From assembly GCF_002277895.1 (NCBI RefSeq), contig NZ_CP022999.1:124001-188000 (forward strand): a DNA stretch of 64,000 nt, read 5' to 3'. The position numbers were made by a program, and so were the translations under genes. Below are positions 25,314-34,334 of the stretch, one piece after another. The first letter of the stretch is position 1, and each line of letters begins with the position of its first letter. The stretch is from Rhizobium sp. 11515TR (lineage in GTDB: Bacteria; Pseudomonadota; Alphaproteobacteria; Rhizobiales; Rhizobiaceae). The notes beneath the pieces are model-generated. The model was given only the letters and a program-made list of their open reading frames with translations, was not told the origin of the DNA and made no database searches.

Positions 25314-27650
25314 ATGGCCATCGTCATCACATCGATCATCCTCGCACTCATCGGTCTGGCGCTCGGTGGCGGCGGCCTCTGGCTTGTGCTGCTTGGCGGA
25401 AGTCCCTTTTATCTTCTGGCCGGCATCGCCTTCCTCCTGACGGCGATCCTGCTTTATATGCGCAAGGCAGCCGCGCTTTGGCTCTATGCGATCTTCGTAC
25501 TGGCAGCGCTTGGATGGGCGATATGGGAGGTCGGTTTCGACTGGTGGCAGCTCGGTCCGCGCGGCGGATTGATCATTCTGATCGGTCTGTGGCTGCTGAC
25601 ACCCTGGATCCGGCGACCGCTGGGCTTTCGCAGCCTGGACGGCGTTCACTACGGGGCCAATCCCTGGCCGCTTGCGATCCCCTTGATCATCGCCATCCTC
25701 GTTGCCGTCTATTCGATGACGACAGATCCGCACGATCTCTCCGGCGATCTGCCGACGACAACAGCTGCGAATGCCCCGATGGGCGGTGATGTGCCCGATG
25801 GTGAATGGCATCAGTATGGCAGAACCTCCTTCGGCCAGCGTTACTCGCCTCTCGATCAGATCAATGCGCAGAATGTCGCGAACCTCAAGGAAGTCTGGCG
25901 ATATCAGACAGGTGATGTGAAGCGCCCCGATGACATCGGCGAGACGACCTATCAGGTCACGCCGTTGAAGATCGGCGACACGCTTTATATCTGCACACCC
26001 CATAGTCTGGCGATCGCCATCGGTGCGACGGACGGCAAGGAAAAATGGCGCTACGATGCCAATGCCGGCATGAACCCCAATCGACAGCATCAGACCTGCC
26101 GCGGTGTCTCCTATTATCACGACACGACCGCTGCAGCCGGTGCGCCCTGTGCCGATCGCGTCTATCTGCCGACCTCGGATGCCAGACTGATCGCGCTCGA
26201 TGCTGCCAATGGCAAAGTGTGCCAGAGCTTTGCCGATCAGGGCACCCTGCATCTTGAAACCGGCATGAAATACAATCCGGCCGGTTATTATTATTCGACA
26301 TCGCCGCCCGTCATCGTCGCCGACAAGATCATTATCGGCGGCGCGGTGAACGACAATTATTCCACCCAGGAACAGTCAGGCGTCATCCGCGGCTTCGATG
26401 CCCGGACCGGGGCTCTGCTCTGGAACTGGGATTCCGGCAATCCGGATCAGACGGCGCCGCTGCCCGCCGGGCAGACCTATACGACCAACTCGCCGAACAG
26501 CTGGTCGGTTTCCAGCGCCGATGAGAAGCTCGGCATGGTTTATGTTCCGCTTGGCAACCAGACGCCGGACCAGCTCGGCATGGGCCGCAGCGCCAATGTC
26601 GAACGCTTCTCCTCCTCGGTTGTGGCGCTTGATATCAATACCGGCCAGCTCAAATGGGTGCAGCAATTCGTCCATCACGATCTCTGGGATATGGACGTGC
26701 CGGCCCAACCCGTGCTCGTCGATCTGACTAAGGCCGATGGCAGCACGGTTCCCGCATTGGTCGCTTCGACCAAGCAGGGCGACATATACGTGCTTGATCG
26801 CCGCACCGGCACGCCGATCATTCCCTTCAAGGAAATACCGGCGCCGGGCGGCACCATTCCCGAGGACCACGCCTCGCCGACACAGCCGATCTCCGATCTG
26901 ACCTTCTCGCCGCCGCCCCTGCAGGAAAGGGACATGTGGGGCGTCTCGCTGTTCGATCAGCTCGCCTGCCGCATCGCCTTCCATCAGCATCAGTATGAAG
27001 GCCGCTACACACCGCCGTCGCTACGCGGCTCCATCATTTTCCCCGGCAATTTCGGCACCTTCAACTGGGGCAGCGTCGCCGTCGACCCGGAACGGCAGAT
27101 CATGTTCGGCATGCCGACTTATCTCGCCTTCACTTCGCGGTTGGTGCCGCGCGCCGAGATCCCGCCGAAGGGAGCCGGCGACAAGGGCAGCGAACAAGGC
27201 CTGAACCGAAACGAGGGCTCCCCTTACGGCGTCTATATGGGGCCGTTCGTCAGCCCGCTCGGCGTTCCCTGCCAGGCACCGCCCTGGGGCTATGTCGCCG
27301 GTGTCGACCTGAAGACCGGCAAGATCGCCTACAAGCACAAGAATGGCACCGTCCATGACATGACGCCCCTGCCTCTTCCCTTCAAGGTCGGCGTTCCCGG
27401 CATTGGCGGGCCGATCGTCACCAAGGGCGGAGTAGCGTTCCTGGGGGCAGCGGTGGACAATTATCTTAGGGCCTATGATGTCACGACCGGGAGACAGCTT
27501 TGGCAGGCACGCCTTCCGGCGGGCGGCCAGGCAACGCCGATGACCTATACCGCCAGCGACAACAAGCAATATGTCGTCATGGTGGCGGGAGGCCACGGCT
27601 CGGTCGGAACTAAGCCGGGCGACTATGTGATTGGTTATACCCTGCCATGA
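25314..27650 (+). CDS. gcd: Membrane-bound PQQ-dependent glucose dehydrogenase
   Basis: This 778-residue quinoprotein oxidises glucose (or a related polyol such as quinate) in the periplasm and passes electrons to ubiquinone. Five membrane helices occupy about residues 1-130, then a beta-propeller domain begins at GEWHQYGRTSFGQRYSPLDQI. Propeller hallmarks include DGKEKWRYDAN, WVQQFVHHDLWDMDVPAQP, GDIYVLDRRTG and the closing GGGQATPMTYTA-type segment. E. coli Gcd has 796 residues. ATG 25314 after GGAG is chosen since it begins the first helix. PQQ synthesis genes are not in the window. In rhizobia this enzyme drives gluconate-based mineral phosphate solubilisation. Confidence 0.92.
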   Translation: MAIVITSIILALIGLALGGGGLWLVLLGGSPFYLLAGIAFLLTAILLYMRKAAALWLYAIFVLAALGWAIWEVGFDWWQLGPRGGLIILIGLWLLTPWIRRPLGFRSLDGVHYGANPWPLAIPLIIAILVAVYSMTTDPHDLSGDLPTTTAANAPMGGDVPDGEWHQYGRTSFGQRYSPLDQINAQNVANLKEVWRYQTGDVKRPDDIGETTYQVTPLKIGDTLYICTPHSLAIAIGATDGKEKWRYDANAGMNPNRQHQTCRGVSYYHDTTAAAGAPCADRVYLPTSDARLIALDAANGKVCQSFADQGTLHLETGMKYNPAGYYYSTSPPVIVADKIIIGGAVNDNYSTQEQSGVIRGFDARTGALLWNWDSGNPDQTAPLPAGQTYTTNSPNSWSVSSADEKLGMVYVPLGNQTPDQLGMGRSANVERFSSSVVALDINTGQLKWVQQFVHHDLWDMDVPAQPVLVDLTKADGSTVPALVASTKQGDIYVLDRRTGTPIIPFKEIPAPGGTIPEDHASPTQPISDLTFSPPPLQERDMWGVSLFDQLACRIAFHQHQYEGRYTPPSLRGSIIFPGNFGTFNWGSVAVDPERQIMFGMPTYLAFTSRLVPRAEIPPKGAGDKGSEQGLNRNEGSPYGVYMGPFVSPLGVPCQAPPWGYVAGVDLKTGKIAYKHKNGTVHDMTPLPLPFKVGVPGIGGPIVTKGGVAFLGAAVDNYLRAYDVTTGRQLWQARLPAGGQATPMTYTASDNKQYVVMVAGGHGSVGTKPGDYVIGYTLP

Positions 27651-27659
27651 ATCGGCGAC

Positions 27660-27682
27660 GGAGCGGCCAGACAAGCCGCTCC
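27660..27682. terminator. Bidirectional hairpin between convergent genes
   Basis: GGAGCGGC (27660-27667) pairs with GCCGCTCC (27675-27682) across a seven-base loop. It sits between the dehydrogenase stop and the convergent DUF763 gene. No clear T-run on either side. Confidence 0.55.
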
Positions 27683-27701
27683 CTTCTGCCGCGGCCCTGG
27701 C

Positions 27702-28994
27702 TTAACTCTTCGAAGAGCGGAGATCCCCCTCGGCGCCGTGATCCGCGGAGTCTGGTGGAGGCTCCCAGCCGAAGACGCTGCGACCGCCATAGGAAAAGGA
27801 GCGGTCGAATTCGCCGGCAACGATCTCCTTGAGATCGGGGCCGGTGACATAACGCTCCAGCATCCGCGATTGGTCATCCAGCCGCTTCAGCGCCGACAAT
27901 TCCTCGTCACGACCGAGGCGTCCCTTCCTGACGGCGGATTTCATCACGCTGATTGTCTCGTCATAGACCTTCAGCGGCACCGGAAAGGGATGCCGGTCCT
28001 TGCCGCCATGGGCAAGCGAGAAGCGCGCTGGGTCGGAGAAGCGGCAGGGTGCGCCATGGACGACTTCGGCGACCATCGCTAAAGCCTTGACCGTTCTGGC
28101 GCCGACGCCGGGCGTCAGAAGCAGATCCTCGAAATCCACCGGACCGCGATCGGCGGCCGCAGCGAGATTTCCGTGCAGGCGCCTCATGTTCACATCTTCC
28201 TGGCGCACATCATGATGTGCCGGCATGACGAGGTACGGCAGCATCGGCTGCGCTTCTTGTTTGTTAATTACTGGAGATTTCCCTTCCAGAACATTGAGTT
28301 CACGAATGATTTTATCTGGCCCCAATGAGGCGAGCAGATCCAGCTGACCGTCGCGGGAACGCTCGGCGCGCCGATCGGCAAGATTGACGATCTCGCCCTG
28401 CTCGCGTCCCTCGATGGCTGCATGCGGAGAATCCAGGAAGCTCGTCAAACCCTCCGACAGCCAGTGATATCGGCGTGCTTGCCGGCGTTCGTCGTTCATG
28501 CCCTGCTGGATGACGACCCACTTGCCGTCATCCGCGACGATGAAGCCATGGAGATAGAGATCGAAGCCATCCTGCATGGCTGCACTATCCACTTTTGCGA
28601 TCAGTCGGCTCTTGGTCGCGAGCGACGCGCCGTCGATGCCGACGTGATCGCCGATCTCAAGCAGTTCGCCCGGCGTCTTGCGCGATTGCGCACCACGGCC
28701 GCCGCAGACATGGATGCCGAGTTCGCCGGAAAGCGGCGGCAGGCCACGCTTCAAGGCGCCGAGAACGCTCGTCGTGATCCCCGAGGAATGCCAATCCATG
28801 CCCATGACGGCGCCGAAGGACTGGAACCAGAAGGGATTGGCGAGACGGCGAAAGAGTTCGTCACGCCCATAATGCTGCACGATCGCCTCGGTGATGACAG
28901 CGCCCAGGCGCGTCATGCGGTCTCCAAGCCAGCGCGGTACGCGGCCGCCATGCAGGGGAAGATCAGCTTTGCCGGCTCTCTGTGCCAAATCCAC
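27702..28994 (-). CDS. DUF763 family protein
   Basis: These 430 residues match DUF763 (PF05559), a family best known from archaea and scattered bacteria and without an assigned role. The N-terminus, RAGKADLPLHGGRVPRWL, is the family hallmark. HVCGGRGAQSRKTPGEL and the glutamine-rich VIQQGMNDERRQARRYHW follow. Near residue 300, LLLTPGVGARTVKALAMVAEVV has the spacing of a helix-hairpin-helix motif, which suggests nucleic acid binding. No signal peptide or membrane segment is present. The gene has no evident operon partners. Confidence 0.85.
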   Translation of the reverse strand: MDLAQRAGKADLPLHGGRVPRWLGDRMTRLGAVITEAIVQHYGRDELFRRLANPFWFQSFGAVMGMDWHSSGITTSVLGALKRGLPPLSGELGIHVCGGRGAQSRKTPGELLEIGDHVGIDGASLATKSRLIAKVDSAAMQDGFDLYLHGFIVADDGKWVVIQQGMNDERRQARRYHWLSEGLTSFLDSPHAAIEGREQGEIVNLADRRAERSRDGQLDLLASLGPDKIIRELNVLEGKSPVINKQEAQPMLPYLVMPAHHDVRQEDVNMRRLHGNLAAAADRGPVDFEDLLLTPGVGARTVKALAMVAEVVHGAPCRFSDPARFSLAHGGKDRHPFPVPLKVYDETISVMKSAVRKGRLGRDEELSALKRLDDQSRMLERYVTGPDLKEIVAGEFDRSFSYGGRSVFGWEPPPDSADHGAEGDLRSSKS

Positions 28995-29096
28995 GACTCT
29001 CGTTCTTTACCGAGACATTGTAGTCCCGGCAGCGAAGATATGCCAATCGCAACGCTTAGCGATCAGTGGAGGTCGTACTGTTGGATTGTGATGGGA

Positions 29097-29840
29097 TTAG
29101 GCCAATACCGGTGTCGGCGCAAAATCCTGCATTGGCCCCGAAAAAGGCTTTGGCAATGGGGAGGCGTACGAGCTGCGCTTGCTGGTGGATAGGCCTAGGG
29201 ATACTAAAGCTTCGGCCTGCTTGACCGCTGCGGCGACACCATCCACGACCGGGACGCCGTAGATCGACTGCAGCTCTCGTGCGAGATCCGTCATGCCGGC
29301 GCAGCCGAGTACGATGGCTTCCGCTCCATCTTCGGCGAGCGCTCGCTCGATTTCCGCCCGCAGCTTTCCGATTGCACTCGAAGACGAATCTTCAAGCTCG
29401 AGCACGGGGATATCGGAGGCGCGAACCTTTGCCCGCGCGCCCATGCCATAACGATGGACAAGATTGTCGATGAGGATGCGTGAGCGTTCGAGCGTCGTCA
29501 CTACGCTAAAGCGTTGTGCCAGGAAGCCGGCCGTGGCTACGGCTGCTTCACACAGACCGACGACAGGTACGTCGCAGAACATGCGTGCGGCTTCCAGACC
29601 GGTGTCGTCGAAACAGCAGATGATCGCGGCGTCATAGCCTTCGCCCTGCCTCTCCTTCAATTCGCGCAGCATGCCGGGCACGGCGATAGCGCCGTCATAA
29701 TAGCCCTCGATCGAAGCCGGCCCCATCTGCGAGGTGGCGGCGATGATCTCCGTGCCGGGACCTGCTACGGCACGCGCAGCGATCGCCGCCTTCTCCGTCA
29801 TGGAAGCCGTCGTATTCGGATTGATGAGCAGCAGGCGCAT
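29097..29840 (-). CDS. Aspartate/glutamate/hydantoin racemase family protein
   Basis: This 247-residue protein belongs to PF01177, close to hydantoin racemase HyuE by its opening LLINPNTTASMTEKAA and by the paired catalytic cysteines in CCFDDTG (about residue 75) and LGCAGM (about 180). Such enzymes invert a stereocentre in 5-substituted hydantoins or related cyclic amides without a cofactor. The gene starts four bases after the second permease, at the end of a leftward importer operon, so its substrate is probably the imported compound. Enzyme identity below family level is an inference. Confidence 0.85.
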   Translation of the reverse strand: MRLLLINPNTTASMTEKAAIAARAVAGPGTEIIAATSQMGPASIEGYYDGAIAVPGMLRELKERQGEGYDAAIICCFDDTGLEAARMFCDVPVVGLCEAAVATAGFLAQRFSVVTTLERSRILIDNLVHRYGMGARAKVRASDIPVLELEDSSSSAIGKLRAEIERALAEDGAEAIVLGCAGMTDLARELQSIYGVPVVDGVAAAVKQAEALVSLGLSTSKRSSYASPLPKPFSGPMQDFAPTPVLA

Positions 29841-29844
29841 GATC

Positions 29845-30666
29845 TCAACTTTTCTTGGCTTGGCGGCGGCCGAGCATGGTCATGACTGCAAGCGCCAGCA
29901 GGATAATGGTGAAGGAAAAGAGCGTCGTCACCGTTCCGAGCGCATAGAGCACCGGCGTCGTGACATTCGTCGTCATGCCGTAGATCTCGAGCGGCAGGGT
30001 GTTGTAGGTGCCTGACGTCATCAGGGTTCGGGCGAACTCGTCATAGGACAGCGTGAAGCCGAACAATCCGACGCCGATCAGGCTCGGAGCAATCATCGGC
30101 AGCACGACATGACAGAAGGTTTGCCAGGAGCTGGCGCCAAGATCGCGAGCGGCCTCCTCATAGGCCGGCGAAAACCGGTTGAAGACGGCGAACATGATCA
30201 GCACGCCGAAGGGCAAGGTCCAGGTCAAATGTGCGCCGAAGGCGGAGGAATACCAGGCCGGCGCGATGCCACCCTGTTGAAAGACGACGCCGATCCCAAG
30301 CGAAATGATGATGGACGGAACGACGAGGCTGGCAACGGTCGCATAGAACAGAAATGTCGAGCCGCGAAAGCGGCGGCGAAAGGCAAGGCCTGCCAGCAGC
30401 GACACGACGACGGTCACGATCATAACCATCACGCCGAGGATCAAGGAGCGCTGGAAGGAGGCGCCGAAATCGCCGACTGCCTGCTTTTCGAAAAGATTGG
30501 CGAACCAATGCAGCGAAACGCCATTCAACGGGAAGGTCAGGCCGCCGTCCGGCCCCTGGAAAGACAGGATGATGACCGCCGAGAGCGGACCATAGAGAAA
30601 CAGCACGAAAATCGTGAAGAAGATCGCGAGAACATAAAATTCCAGGCTGCGCTTTTCATGGTTCAT
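29845..30666 (-). CDS. Spermidine/putrescine-type ABC transporter permease (PotC-like)
   Basis: This 273-residue inner-membrane protein of the BPD_transp_1 family has six predicted helices. The EAA loop that contacts the ATPase reads EEAARDLGASSWQTFCHVVLP, followed by VGLFGFTLSYDEFART, the typical PotC-like continuation. ATG 30666 is taken as the start, one base after the stop of the partner permease. It belongs to an operon of ATPase, binding protein, two permeases and a racemase-like gene. Confidence 0.9.
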   Translation of the reverse strand: MNHEKRSLEFYVLAIFFTIFVLFLYGPLSAVIILSFQGPDGGLTFPLNGVSLHWFANLFEKQAVGDFGASFQRSLILGVMVMIVTVVVSLLAGLAFRRRFRGSTFLFYATVASLVVPSIIISLGIGVVFQQGGIAPAWYSSAFGAHLTWTLPFGVLIMFAVFNRFSPAYEEAARDLGASSWQTFCHVVLPMIAPSLIGVGLFGFTLSYDEFARTLMTSGTYNTLPLEIYGMTTNVTTPVLYALGTVTTLFSFTIILLALAVMTMLGRRQAKKS

Positions 30667-30667
30667 C

Positions 30668-31579
30668 CTAGAGCTCCTTGCGGATATCGACGATACGCAG
30701 GATGGCGGCAACCATCAGCAGCACGACGATCAGAAGCACGACCGCATTGGCGGCGGCTGCCGGATATTGCAGCAGCGACATCTGGTTCTTCATCATCAAC
30801 GCGATTGATGCGCTCTGACCGCCAGACATCACCTGCACGGTGGAAAAATCCGCCATGACGAGCGTGACGACGAAGATACTGCCGATTGCCATTCCGGGCT
30901 TGGCCAAGGGGATAACCACATTCCACAACACCTGCCATCCATTGGCGCCGGCATCGCGCGCGGCTTCGAACAGCGAGCGGTCGATGCGCATCAGCGTGTT
31001 GAAGATTGGCGTCACCATAAAGAGCGTGTAGAGGTGCACCATGGCGAGCACGACGGCGAAATCGGAATAAAGCAGCCATTCGATCGGCTGGGGGATGAGG
31101 CCCATCTCGATCAGCGTCGAATTGACCAGTCCGTTACGCCCGAGCACCGGTATCCACGAGATCATGCGGATGATGTTGGACGTCATGAAGGGCACGGTGC
31201 AGACGAGGAAAAGGATCATCTGCATCGAGGTACGGCGAATGTGAAAAGCCAGAAAATAGGCGACCCAGAAGCCGATGAACAGCGTCAGCGCCCAGACAAT
31301 TGCTGTGAATTTCAGTGTGTTGAGGTAGGTTTTCCATGTAACCCACGAGCCGAGCGTATCGGTATAATTCGTGGTCAGGAAAGCCGGATAAAGGCCAGCG
31401 AAATCATAATCCCAGAAACTGACGATGCCAATCATCGCAATCGGCAACAGGAAGAAGAAGCCGAGAATGAGAAAGAGCGGCGTTGCCTGCAGATAGGCGG
31501 CGGCCCAGCCGGGCACGGCAAAACCGCGTCGGGCCTTCTGAGTTTCCTGCTCCGTATCCGAGGAAGCGATTGTCGCCAT
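30668..31579 (-). CDS. Spermidine/putrescine-type ABC transporter permease (PotB-like)
   Basis: This 303-residue inner-membrane protein has six predicted helices after a ~28-residue cytoplasmic N-tail. The EAA loop is FEAARDAGANGWQVLWNVVIPLAKPG. SFWDYDFAGLYPAFLTTNY in the first periplasmic loop is typical of PotB. The frame opens upstream as far as the binding-protein gene, but the ATG at 31579 begins the conserved part. It pairs with the PotC-like permease that follows immediately. Confidence 0.9.
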   Translation of the reverse strand: MATIASSDTEQETQKARRGFAVPGWAAAYLQATPLFLILGFFFLLPIAMIGIVSFWDYDFAGLYPAFLTTNYTDTLGSWVTWKTYLNTLKFTAIVWALTLFIGFWVAYFLAFHIRRTSMQMILFLVCTVPFMTSNIIRMISWIPVLGRNGLVNSTLIEMGLIPQPIEWLLYSDFAVVLAMVHLYTLFMVTPIFNTLMRIDRSLFEAARDAGANGWQVLWNVVIPLAKPGMAIGSIFVVTLVMADFSTVQVMSGGQSASIALMMKNQMSLLQYPAAAANAVVLLIVVLLMVAAILRIVDIRKEL

Positions 31580-31603
31580 GGTCCGGCCTCTCCATTGATA
31601 GGA

Positions 31604-31632
31604 TCCTCCCCCGTTTTTGAAGCGGGAGAGGA
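31604..31632 (-). repeat. Stem-loop between binding-protein and permease genes
   Basis: Read leftward, TCCTCTCCCG pairs with CGGGGGAGGA (one G-U pair) around a nine-base loop. It sits 17 bases past the binding-protein stop and has no T-run, so it probably protects the upstream message. Confidence 0.65.
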
Positions 31633-31649
31633 GATGACGGATATGCAGC

Positions 31650-32948
31650 TTAGGCAGCGATGAATTCGTTCCAGCGCCGAACCATGTAGCGGTCCTCGTC
31701 CATGACCGAGTTCCAGCAGGCGACTGCACCCATGCGGGTTTCGAAGGAACCGCCGTCGCGAACGGCGCCGGCCTTCTCCATCACCTTGCCTTCCGGAGAC
31801 AGGATATCGCCCTGCGCCGGCTTGCCTTCGATCCAGTAACCCCATTCGTCGGCCGACATGAAGTTCTTGGCCGTTTCCATGCAGGCGGAGTAGTAGCCCT
31901 GGCGGTTGAGGTAGCCGCCGACCCAGCCGGAGGTGTACCAGTTGATATATTCATAAGCCGCGTCGAGCTGTGCACCTTTGAGATGCGAGGCAAGGCCGAG
32001 ACCACCGCCCCAGGCACGATAGCCTTCCTTGAGCGGCTGGAAGGTGCAGGCAATGCCCTTGGAGCGGACGGCAGCAACCGCGGGCGACCACATGGACTGG
32101 ATGACCACTTCGCCCGAAGCCATCAGGTTGACGCTTTCGTCGAAGGACTTCCAGAAGGCACGGAACTGGCCGTCGCCCTTGGTCTTGATCAGGAAGTCGA
32201 TCGTCTTGTCGATTTCCGCCTTCGTCATGTTGCCCTTGTCGGCATATTTGATCTTGCCAGCGGCTTCCATGATCATCGCGGCATCCATGATGCCGATCGA
32301 CGGTATGTTGAGGATCGCCGTCTTGCCCTTGAAGGCGGGATCGAGAATATCGGCCCAGCTGTTGATCGGACGGCCGGTGAGGTCGGGACGAATGCCCAGC
32401 GTGTCGGCATTGTAAATGGTCGGAACCATCGTCATCCACTGCGTCGGCTCCTTGGCGAATTTCTTGGAGCCCTGCCCTTCGACGAAGCCGACAGTGTGCG
32501 GTGCGGTGCCCTGCGCGATGACGCTGTCGGGCTTCAGCTTGCCGGTGATGAAGAGCGGCACGATCTTGTCGTAATATTTCAGCTTCTTGACATCCATCGG
32601 CTGCAAGACGCCGGTCGGAAACACCTTCTTGGCGATCCAGTATTCGATGTCGGCGATATCGTAGCTGTTCGGCTGCGTCACGGCTCGCTGGGCGGCGGCA
32701 TCGGAATCCGTCGCGGTCATCTCGAGCGTAATGCCGAGATCGGCCTTGCACTTCTCCGCAATGGCATTGATGTTCGAAACGCCGGTACCGAATTGGCGCA
32801 GCGTGATATTCGATTGCGCCCAGATGGTCGGGAAACCCGTGATCACGCCGGAGCCGGCCATGGCGCCGAGAGCGGCAGCGCCGGTCTTCAGCAGCGAGCG
32901 GCGGGAAATGCCTTTCGTCGTCTTGGTAGTCTTGGTTTCAGTCGTCAT
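31650..32948 (-). CDS. Spermidine/putrescine-type ABC transporter substrate-binding protein
   Basis: The 432 residues form a periplasmic binding protein of the SBP_bac_8/PotD type. A twin-arginine signal, ISRRSLLKTG (residues 14-23), precedes a hydrophobic run ending near IWA-QS. The start follows GGGGA (complement, just above 32950), and the upstream extension of the frame is rejected. The ligand could be a polyamine but the accompanying racemase-like and amidohydrolase genes suggest a cyclic ureide, hydantoin or pyrimidine derivative. The gene lies 31 bases from the ATPase gene stop on the same strand. Confidence 0.9.
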   Translation of the reverse strand: MTTETKTTKTTKGISRRSLLKTGAAALGAMAGSGVITGFPTIWAQSNITLRQFGTGVSNINAIAEKCKADLGITLEMTATDSDAAAQRAVTQPNSYDIADIEYWIAKKVFPTGVLQPMDVKKLKYYDKIVPLFITGKLKPDSVIAQGTAPHTVGFVEGQGSKKFAKEPTQWMTMVPTIYNADTLGIRPDLTGRPINSWADILDPAFKGKTAILNIPSIGIMDAAMIMEAAGKIKYADKGNMTKAEIDKTIDFLIKTKGDGQFRAFWKSFDESVNLMASGEVVIQSMWSPAVAAVRSKGIACTFQPLKEGYRAWGGGLGLASHLKGAQLDAAYEYINWYTSGWVGGYLNRQGYYSACMETAKNFMSADEWGYWIEGKPAQGDILSPEGKVMEKAGAVRDGGSFETRMGAVACWNSVMDEDRYMVRRWNEFIAA

Positions 32949-32979
32949 GTCAGTTCCCCTTTTTTGATGCTTAAGATTT

Positions 32980-34071
32980 TCATGCGGAGATACGGCCAAG
33001 GAGGATTGCATCCTCCTGAGCCCAACTCAGTGAGACGGCATCGCCAACAGCGATCGATCTGGCTGCACCGTCGTCATTGCTCGCGATGACGGTGAAATCG
33101 TCGCTGCCGGCACCGATAACGGTGATCTTCAGCGTTGCGCCGCGATACTCGACATTGGAGACGACGCCGTTGAAGCCCAGACCTTTGTCCGATGGCTGCG
33201 AAAGTCGAACTCGGTCGGTACGGACCGCGATATCGACGGCTTCGCCGACGGCGCGACCCGACCCTTTTACGGAGAAGCCCTGTCCTTCCGGCGCGGTCAT
33301 GGTGATTATGCCATCTTCGCTCGACGTTATCCGCCCGGACAAGACATTATGGTCGCCCATGAAGCGGGCAACGAAGGCCGTCGCCGGATGTTCGAAAACC
33401 TCCCGCGGCGATCCCGCCTGCTCGATCCGGCCGTCATTCATGATGACCATGATATCGGCAAGCGCCATGGCCTCTTCCTGACTGTGCGTGACATGGACGA
33501 AGGTGATGCCGAGCGACTTCTGCAGCTTCTTGAGTTCCGCGCGCATGCGGATCTTCAGGAAGGGATCGAGCGCTGACAACGGCTCGTCCAGCAGCAGTGC
33601 TTCCGGATCGGTGATCAGGGCGCGTGCCAGCGCGACACGCTGCTGCTGTCCGCCCGAAAGCTGAGCCGGGCGTCGGGTCGCATAGGCTTCCATCTGCATG
33701 AGCTTCAGCATGTCGAGCGCCTTGGCACGGCGCTCGTCCTTGTCAACGCCCTTCATCTTCAGGCTGAAGGCGACATTGTCGATAAGATCCAGATGAGGAA
33801 ACAGTGCATAGGACTGGAACATCATCGCCGTGCCGCGCCTGGCGGGAGGGAAGTCCGTAACAACGGTATTGCCGAGCCTGATATCGCCCGAGGAAATGCC
33901 CTCATGGCCTGCGATCATGCGTAAGGTCGATGTCTTGCCGCAGCCGGAGGGGCCGAGGAAACAGCAATACGAACCCGCCGGTATCTTCAGGCTGATCGCA
34001 TGAACAGCCGTGGTCGTGCCGTAGACCTTCGAAACGGACACTATATCGATCTCTGCCGCTTTCGACATCAT
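32980..34071 (-). CDS. Spermidine/putrescine-type ABC transporter ATP-binding protein (PotA-like)
   Basis: This 363-residue ATPase has Walker A GPSGCGKT, Q-loop MMFQSYALFPH, signature LSGGQQQRVALARA, Walker B LLLDEPLSALD and an H-loop in VHVTHSQEEA. A C-terminal TOBE domain follows from about residue 280. It is the first gene of the leftward importer operon. AAAGGGGAAG precedes two consecutive ATGs; the first is used. The 263 bases upstream separate it from the divergent regulator gene and contain palindromic elements. Confidence 0.92.
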   Translation of the reverse strand: MMSKAAEIDIVSVSKVYGTTTAVHAISLKIPAGSYCCFLGPSGCGKTSTLRMIAGHEGISSGDIRLGNTVVTDFPPARRGTAMMFQSYALFPHLDLIDNVAFSLKMKGVDKDERRAKALDMLKLMQMEAYATRRPAQLSGGQQQRVALARALITDPEALLLDEPLSALDPFLKIRMRAELKKLQKSLGITFVHVTHSQEEAMALADIMVIMNDGRIEQAGSPREVFEHPATAFVARFMGDHNVLSGRITSSEDGIITMTAPEGQGFSVKGSGRAVGEAVDIAVRTDRVRLSQPSDKGLGFNGVVSNVEYRGATLKITVIGAGSDDFTVIASNDDGAARSIAVGDAVSLSWAQEDAILLGRISA

Positions 34072-34230
34072 CTTCCCCTTTGGTTTGGGAAAGACACTGC
34101 ATCAATCGTGCCAGTTTCGCCGAAGTTGACTAACCGGCTGGAATTTCTAAATTTTTTCTCCGCAAAGAAATATTGCCTTTTGATAGGCAATTACGAACCT
34201 GCACAGGAAATAGGCTATTGTGCGCGATTT

Positions 34231-34268
34231 ATGCAAATATTGTATACATTTTGCCGGCTCATTTGCAT
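34231..34268. promoter_or_regulatory. Candidate operator for the GntR/FCD regulator
   Basis: Between the divergent importer and regulator genes, ATGCAAAT (34231-34238) and its exact complement ATTTGCAT (34261-34268) form an inverted repeat 22 bases apart. Next to the left arm is TGTATACA (34241-34248), a perfect eight-base palindrome of the type bound by many FCD-class GntR repressors. The assignment rests on position and pattern only. Confidence 0.5.
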
Positions 34269-34334
34269 CAGATTTCGTTTAACTTCCGCGCGAAACCTGT
34301 CTATCATTGCAGCCAGTTACTCAGGCTACCGATC

